In this document: positions 6,406-9,716 of the stretch, piece by piece
Layout: every line of letters starts with the position of its first letter
Numbering within the stretch: the stretch's first letter is position 1
Assembly (NCBI GenBank): GCA_030146365.1
Contig: JASLBU010000057.1
Location: 1-9,716, forward strand
Reading direction: 5' to 3'
Length of the DNA: 9,716 nt
Source of the DNA: Candidatus Limnocylindria bacterium
Lineage (GTDB): Bacteria > Chloroflexota > Limnocylindria > QHBO01
Notes under the pieces: generated by a model
What the model was told of the DNA's origin: nothing
The model's database searches: none
What the model saw: the letters and a program-made list of their open reading frames with translations, nothing else
Position numbers and translations under genes: made by a program

Positions 6406-8024
6406 GCGAGCCGGCGTCCGTCGTCTACCTCGAGGTGGACGACGAGGTCACCTCCGTTGTGCGCCGGATCCGCGAGGTGAGCGGTGAGTCCGTCATCGTC
6501 GTGGCGCCCGGCCGATCTCGTGCAGTGTCCTCGGTCGTCGCGCTCCGGCTGCTTTCGCGCGCCGCGGAGGGTGCCGGCCGGGGCCTCCTCATCGTCGGTG
6601 ACGCGCTCACCCGTTCGCTGGCGGGAGAGGCCGGGATCACCGCCTTCCCGACACTGAAGGATGCCCGCCATGCCGGCGGCAGCTCCACGGCACCCGAGCC
6701 GACGCGCGCCACCATCAGCGTGGTGCGCGGCCCGGTTACCGAGGAGACGGCGCCCACGATGACGGCGGCGCCGCTCACGGTGACCGCCGACGAGGTGACG
6801 CGCACGGTGACGCTGCCCCGCGCACGAGCGGCGCGTGTGCGCCGGCCCCCGCACGCCCGACGTCGCCGGCGCCTTCCGGTGGCCATCGTCGCGGCCGCCG
6901 GGGCCGTCCTCCTCGCCCTCCTGGTCGGCGCGGCCGCGGTCGTGCCGGGCGCGGTCATCACCATCGTGCCTCGCACCGATGCGATCGGCCCGGTGATCTA
7001 CGACATCGCCGCCACCGACACGGAGCGGATCGGCGGGACGGTGAGCGCCAGCCTCGACGTCACCGCAACCGGCACCTACCAGGTCCAGCAGGCCGCCACC
7101 GGCGCCGTCGTCCTCCTCAACTGGACGTTCGTGCCGGTCACCGTCGAGGCGGGCACCTTCGTCGCCGCGGGCGAACAGGCATTCGCGACCCAGGCTGACG
7201 CCGTCGTGCCGCGAGGAAGCCTGACGGGGGCGGGAACCATCGCCGCCGGGGAGGCGGAGGTGGCGGTGGTCGCCGCCGCGGTGGGACCCAGCGCAAACGT
7301 CGCGGCGGGCGCCATCGACACGGTCGTGAACGAGAGCGTGGATGCCCGCCTGCGCGGCTTCCCGGAGAACACCGAACGGACCGTCACCAATCCGGAGCCG
7401 ACCGTCGGCGGTGTCGACGCCACCGGACCGGAGATGACACAGGACGATGTGGACGCGGCGGTCGCCCGGCTGCGGGAGGAGCTGGCCGCGCTCATGGCGG
7501 CCGAGCTGCCCGACGGGGTGACGGTCGTACCCGATCCGGAGCCGGCCGAGCCGACCATCACGGGAGTCGATGGCCTGCCTGGCCTGCGGGACGCGCCGAC
7601 GAGGACGATCGAGGGTGAGCTCGAGTGGTCCGCGCAGGTCGTCGACGAGGACGCCGTCCGGCAGGAGGCGCTGGAGCGGTTCCTGGCCGACGCCGACGCA
7701 GTGCCCGACGGCTCGCAGCTGGTGGAGGACAGCATCGATGTGGTCCTCGGACCACCGGTCGTGGATGGCGAGACGGTGCGCCTGGAGGCGACCGTCACGG
7801 CACGTTCGACGTCCACCGTCGATGTCGATTCGATCCGGCGGTCCGTCGCGGGAGCGAGCGCTGACCAGGCGCAGGCGACCCTCGCGCCGCTGGGCGCCGT
7901 GCACGTCGAGCTGTGGCCCGGCTGGACCGCGACCGTGCCGGCCCTGGACTGGCGGATAGAGGTCCGCGTCGAGGCCGGCGCAAGCCCCGACGCCGCCGGT
8001 GGCCCAGAGGCGTCGCCATCGTGA
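6402..8024 (+). CDS. Single-pass membrane protein with cytoplasmic alpha/beta domain and baseplate-J-like outer region
   Basis: The product has 540 residues. Residues 1-90 look like a small alpha/beta (Rossmann-like) cytoplasmic domain, with alternating strands and helices such as VVYLEVDDEVTSVVRRI, SVIVVAPGRSR and GLLIVGDALTRSLAGEAGI. A proline/threonine-rich linker (91-150), a basic stop HARRRRR (151-157) and one membrane helix (159-181) follow, so the remainder should be outside. Residues ~185-310 are beta-rich; the pattern TGAVVLLNWTFVPVTVEAG ... FATQADAVVPRGS ... SANVAAGAIDTVVN resembles the phage baseplate J/gp47 fold, a label used, as I recall, for similar Chloroflexota proteins. Residues ~400-523 form a second alpha/beta-rich domain ending LWPGWTATVPALDWRIEVRVE. 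GTG 6402 overlaps the FtsA-like stop (GTGA), and GAGATGGG (6391-6398) is just upstream. No other baseplate or contractile-tail gene is nearby, so the label describes fold resemblance only. Function is unknown. Confidence 0.75.
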   Translation: MSEPASVVYLEVDDEVTSVVRRIREVSGESVIVVAPGRSRAVSSVVALRLLSRAAEGAGRGLLIVGDALTRSLAGEAGITAFPTLKDARHAGGSSTAPEPTRATISVVRGPVTEETAPTMTAAPLTVTADEVTRTVTLPRARAARVRRPPHARRRRRLPVAIVAAAGAVLLALLVGAAAVVPGAVITIVPRTDAIGPVIYDIAATDTERIGGTVSASLDVTATGTYQVQQAATGAVVLLNWTFVPVTVEAGTFVAAGEQAFATQADAVVPRGSLTGAGTIAAGEAEVAVVAAAVGPSANVAAGAIDTVVNESVDARLRGFPENTERTVTNPEPTVGGVDATGPEMTQDDVDAAVARLREELAALMAAELPDGVTVVPDPEPAEPTITGVDGLPGLRDAPTRTIEGELEWSAQVVDEDAVRQEALERFLADADAVPDGSQLVEDSIDVVLGPPVVDGETVRLEATVTARSTSTVDVDSIRRSVAGASADQAQATLAPLGAVHVELWPGWTATVPALDWRIEVRVEAGASPDAAGGPEASPS

Positions 8025-8461
8025 GCACCGTGATCGGTCTCGACCACGGGGCCCGGCGCATCGGCCTGGCCATCGCCGATCTGGAAACCGGCATGGCGTT
8101 TGCTCGCCCCGCGATTCGCCGGACCAACCTCGAAGCCGACCTCTCACTGATACGCACCGTGTGCGAGGTGGAGCGTGCGGGTCGCATCGTGATCGGACTG
8201 CCGCGCAACATGGACGGCACCGAGGGTGCGCAGGCAGCGCAGGTGCGGGCGTTCGCTGAGCGCCTTGGGGCACTGGGGCTCGAGATCGTGTACGAGGACG
8301 AGCGCCTGACGTCCTGGGAGGCGGCGGAGCGGATGGCCGAGGCGGGGCGTCGCGTCGGCCGCCGGACCGGCGAGCTGGACTCGACGGCCGCCCGTCTGAT
8401 CCTGCAACAATACCTGGACGCCAGGCACCGAGCCCGGCGACCCGTAGAGGAGAGCGAATGA
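8021..8461 (+). CDS. ruvX: YqgF/RuvX family nuclease (putative Holliday junction resolvase)
   Basis: This is a 146-residue RNase H-fold nuclease of the YqgF/RuvX family, linked to 16S rRNA 5'-end maturation in E. coli and annotated as a Holliday junction resolvase. Motifs are intact: GLDHGARRIGLAIAD with the first metal-binding aspartate D8; VIGLPRNMDGTEG (57-69); YEDERLTS (91-98); and the C-terminal catalytic aspartate D120 in LDSTAARLIL. The length is typical. GTG 8021 overlaps the previous stop by four bases; GTG 8030 is an alternative that would remove VST. AGAGG (8006-8010) is a distant possible ribosome binding site. The stop overlaps the mltG ATG. The ruvX-mltG order downstream of alaS is also found in Bacillota, which supports the call. 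Confidence 0.95.
   Translation: MSTVIGLDHGARRIGLAIADLETGMAFARPAIRRTNLEADLSLIRTVCEVERAGRIVIGLPRNMDGTEGAQAAQVRAFAERLGALGLEIVYEDERLTSWEAAERMAEAGRRVGRRTGELDSTAARLILQQYLDARHRARRPVEESE
8447..8452 (+). promoter_or_regulatory. Shine-Dalgarno sequence of mltG (GAGGAG)
   Basis: GAGGAG ends five bases before ATG 8458 and is the clearest ribosome binding site in the window. It lies inside the end of ruvX and fixes the mltG start, so mltG can be loaded independently in addition to coupling through the ATGA overlap. Confidence 0.75.
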
Positions 8462-9716
8462 CCCGACGCCCCAGCTCGTATGAGTACGACGAGCGCCGCA
8501 ACGCCCGCATTCGTCAGCTCCGCGAGCAGCGCGAGGGACCGGTCCGCCGCCGGAAGCGCGTCCAGCCGCTCCTCCTCGTCGCATGGATCGCCGGAACGAT
8601 CGCGCTCCTCATCGCCGCCCTCATCTTCGGTTTCAACAACTTCTTCGCGCCGCGGGTCATGGCATGGGTCGAAGCGAACCCCGGCGCCATCGAGCACGGG
8701 ATCGTCCAGGACTTCGTGCAGTGGTACCGGCCCGAGGTGCTCGCCGACGAGCCAGCCTCGAGCGAGCAGCGCCGAGTGACGGTCACGGTGGAGCAGGGCG
8801 CGACCGACACCTCCATCGGCCGCCTGCTGGCCCAGCAGGGCCTGATCAGCAGCGAGATCGCCTTCCAGTACGCGGTGATCACCTCCGGCCGCGAAGGGAC
8901 GCTCGCCGCTGGCAGCTTCGACCTCTCGCCGACGCTGTCGCCATCGCAGATCGTCGCGGCCCTCCAGGGCGAGGAGTTCGGGGAGGTCACGCGAGTGACG
9001 ATCGTGGAGGGGCTGCGGCTCGAGGAGGTCGTGGCCGCCTTCGCCGCGTCGGAGATGACGATGAACATCGAAGAGTTCGCTGGGCTCCTGCAGGCGCCAC
9101 CCGCCGAGATCCTCAACCAGTTCGACTTCCTCGCCGATCTTCCAGCCGGTCGTTCCCTCGAGGGCTACATCATGCCGGAGACCTACGAGTTCGAGATCAG
9201 CGGTGATCGCGCGAAGCCGGCCTACGTGGTGACCCAGCTTCTCACGCAGTTCGAGTCACGGCTCACTGAGGAGCTTCGCGCCGGCATCGCCGCCACGGGT
9301 CTGAGCCTCGACCAGGCGATCATCGTGGCGAGCATCGTCGAGCGCGAGGCGGTGGTCGACGAGGAGCGCCCACTCATCGCCGCGGTCTACACCAACCGCA
9401 TCCTGAATCCGGAGAACGGGGAGACCAACGGGCTTCTCAATGCAGACCCTACGCTGCAGTACGGCCTCATGACCGGTGAGGCGCGCCCTCTCGGCCATCC
9501 CCTGCTGGCCGGCACGGAGGGCGCATTCCTTCCGGTCGACGAGTGGGGCACCATCGAGTGGTGGCCGCAGCTGCAGGTGAGCGGTGGCGAGGTGCCGCTC
9601 GAGGAGGTCCTGCTGGGCTTCCAGACCTACACGCGCCCGGGCCTGCCGCCGATGCCGATCGCGGCGCCGCGCACCGGCTCGCTCGAGGCGGTCGCGACCG
9701 CTCCCATCGACGACGG
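8458..9716 (+). CDS. mltG: Endolytic transglycosylase MltG (YceG-like), C-terminus beyond the window
   Basis: An open frame of 419 codons runs off the right edge. MltG cleaves nascent peptidoglycan strands at the outer face of the membrane and sets glycan chain length. A basic cytoplasmic head of ~35 residues (RRRKR at 30-34) precedes one membrane helix (about 38-59). A LysM-like subdomain follows (VTVTVEQGATDTSIGRLLAQQGLI, 107-130; GSFDLSPTLSPSQIVAAL, 152-169; VTIVEGLRLEEVV, 180-192). The catalytic part has LEGYIMPETYEF (234-245), IVASIVEREA (289-298, holding the glutamate equivalent to E. coli E218), NADPTLQYG (328-336) and GFQTYTRPGLPP (387-398). Between the last two is a ~50-residue stretch, longer than in E. 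coli, with a tryptophan pair in IEWWPQL. The usual YNTY...GLPPGPIxNPG reads FQTYTRPGLPPMPIAAP. ATG 8458 is fixed by GAGGAG upstream. Only the extreme C-terminus should be missing. Confidence 0.95.
   Translation, partial: MTRRPSSYEYDERRNARIRQLREQREGPVRRRKRVQPLLLVAWIAGTIALLIAALIFGFNNFFAPRVMAWVEANPGAIEHGIVQDFVQWYRPEVLADEPASSEQRRVTVTVEQGATDTSIGRLLAQQGLISSEIAFQYAVITSGREGTLAAGSFDLSPTLSPSQIVAALQGEEFGEVTRVTIVEGLRLEEVVAAFAASEMTMNIEEFAGLLQAPPAEILNQFDFLADLPAGRSLEGYIMPETYEFEISGDRAKPAYVVTQLLTQFESRLTEELRAGIAATGLSLDQAIIVASIVEREAVVDEERPLIAAVYTNRILNPENGETNGLLNADPTLQYGLMTGEARPLGHPLLAGTEGAFLPVDEWGTIEWWPQLQVSGGEVPLEEVLLGFQTYTRPGLPPMPIAAPRTGSLEAVATAPIDD

Noticed and set aside
6402..8024. A contractile injection system or prophage baseplate locus
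   Set aside because: Only one gene resembles a baseplate component, it is membrane-anchored, and no sheath, tube, spike, ATPase or phage gene is nearby. All neighbours are housekeeping genes.
5745..8510. 921-codon open frame on the minus strand opposite the FtsA-like, baseplate-J-like and ruvX genes
   Set aside because: It spans three well-supported + strand genes and their overlaps, and the translation is low-complexity with no motif. It is an antisense shadow.

Overview
This is a very GC-rich window (roughly 70% by eye) in which every supported gene lies on the + strand and gaps between genes are short; the longest is 73 bases. There are ten genes. Two are cut by the window edges: a cysteine desulfurase at the left end and mltG at the right end. 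I see no tRNA, rRNA, CRISPR array, insertion sequence, integrase or recent-transfer signature.

The order is: cysteine desulfurase (C-terminal part), mnmA, a small three-helix membrane protein, a DUF948/YtxG-like protein, a YtxH-like protein, alaS, an FtsA-like actin-fold ATPase, a membrane-anchored protein with a baseplate-J-like extracytoplasmic region, ruvX (YqgF), and mltG. The skeleton desulfurase-mnmA ... alaS-x-ruvX-mltG matches a neighbourhood known from Bacillota (in Bacillus subtilis yrvO-trmU ... alaS-yrzL-yrrK ... yrrL). The FtsA-like plus baseplate-J-like pair and the DUF948/YtxH pair sit inside it. From recall, this gene content, the GTG starts and the high GC fit Chloroflexota best, perhaps a Limnocylindria-like lineage. 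That is inference from memory, not a computed placement.

Region 1 (1-1441) is a sulfur-relay module for tRNA: the desulfurase makes a persulfide from cysteine and MnmA uses it for 2-thiouridine at position 34. Region 2 (1455-2398) holds three small envelope-type proteins, two of them resembling the Bacillus YtxG/YtxH stress pair, with possible internal promoters. A 13-bp hairpin (2430-2458) separates this region from region 3. Region 3 (2472-9716) looks like one operon: alaS, the FtsA-like ATPase 7 bases later, then baseplate-J-like, ruvX and mltG, each overlapping the previous gene by four bases. It combines tRNA charging, RNA/DNA resolvase activity and peptidoglycan chain termination with an undescribed cytoskeletal-ATPase/membrane-protein pair.

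The most interesting part is the FtsA-like plus baseplate-J-like cassette. An actin-fold ATPase with an apparent N-terminal membrane-binding helix is translationally coupled to a single-pass membrane protein that has a cytoplasmic alpha/beta domain and a large outer beta-rich region. Both lie directly upstream of ruvX-mltG. I propose they form one envelope complex of unknown role.
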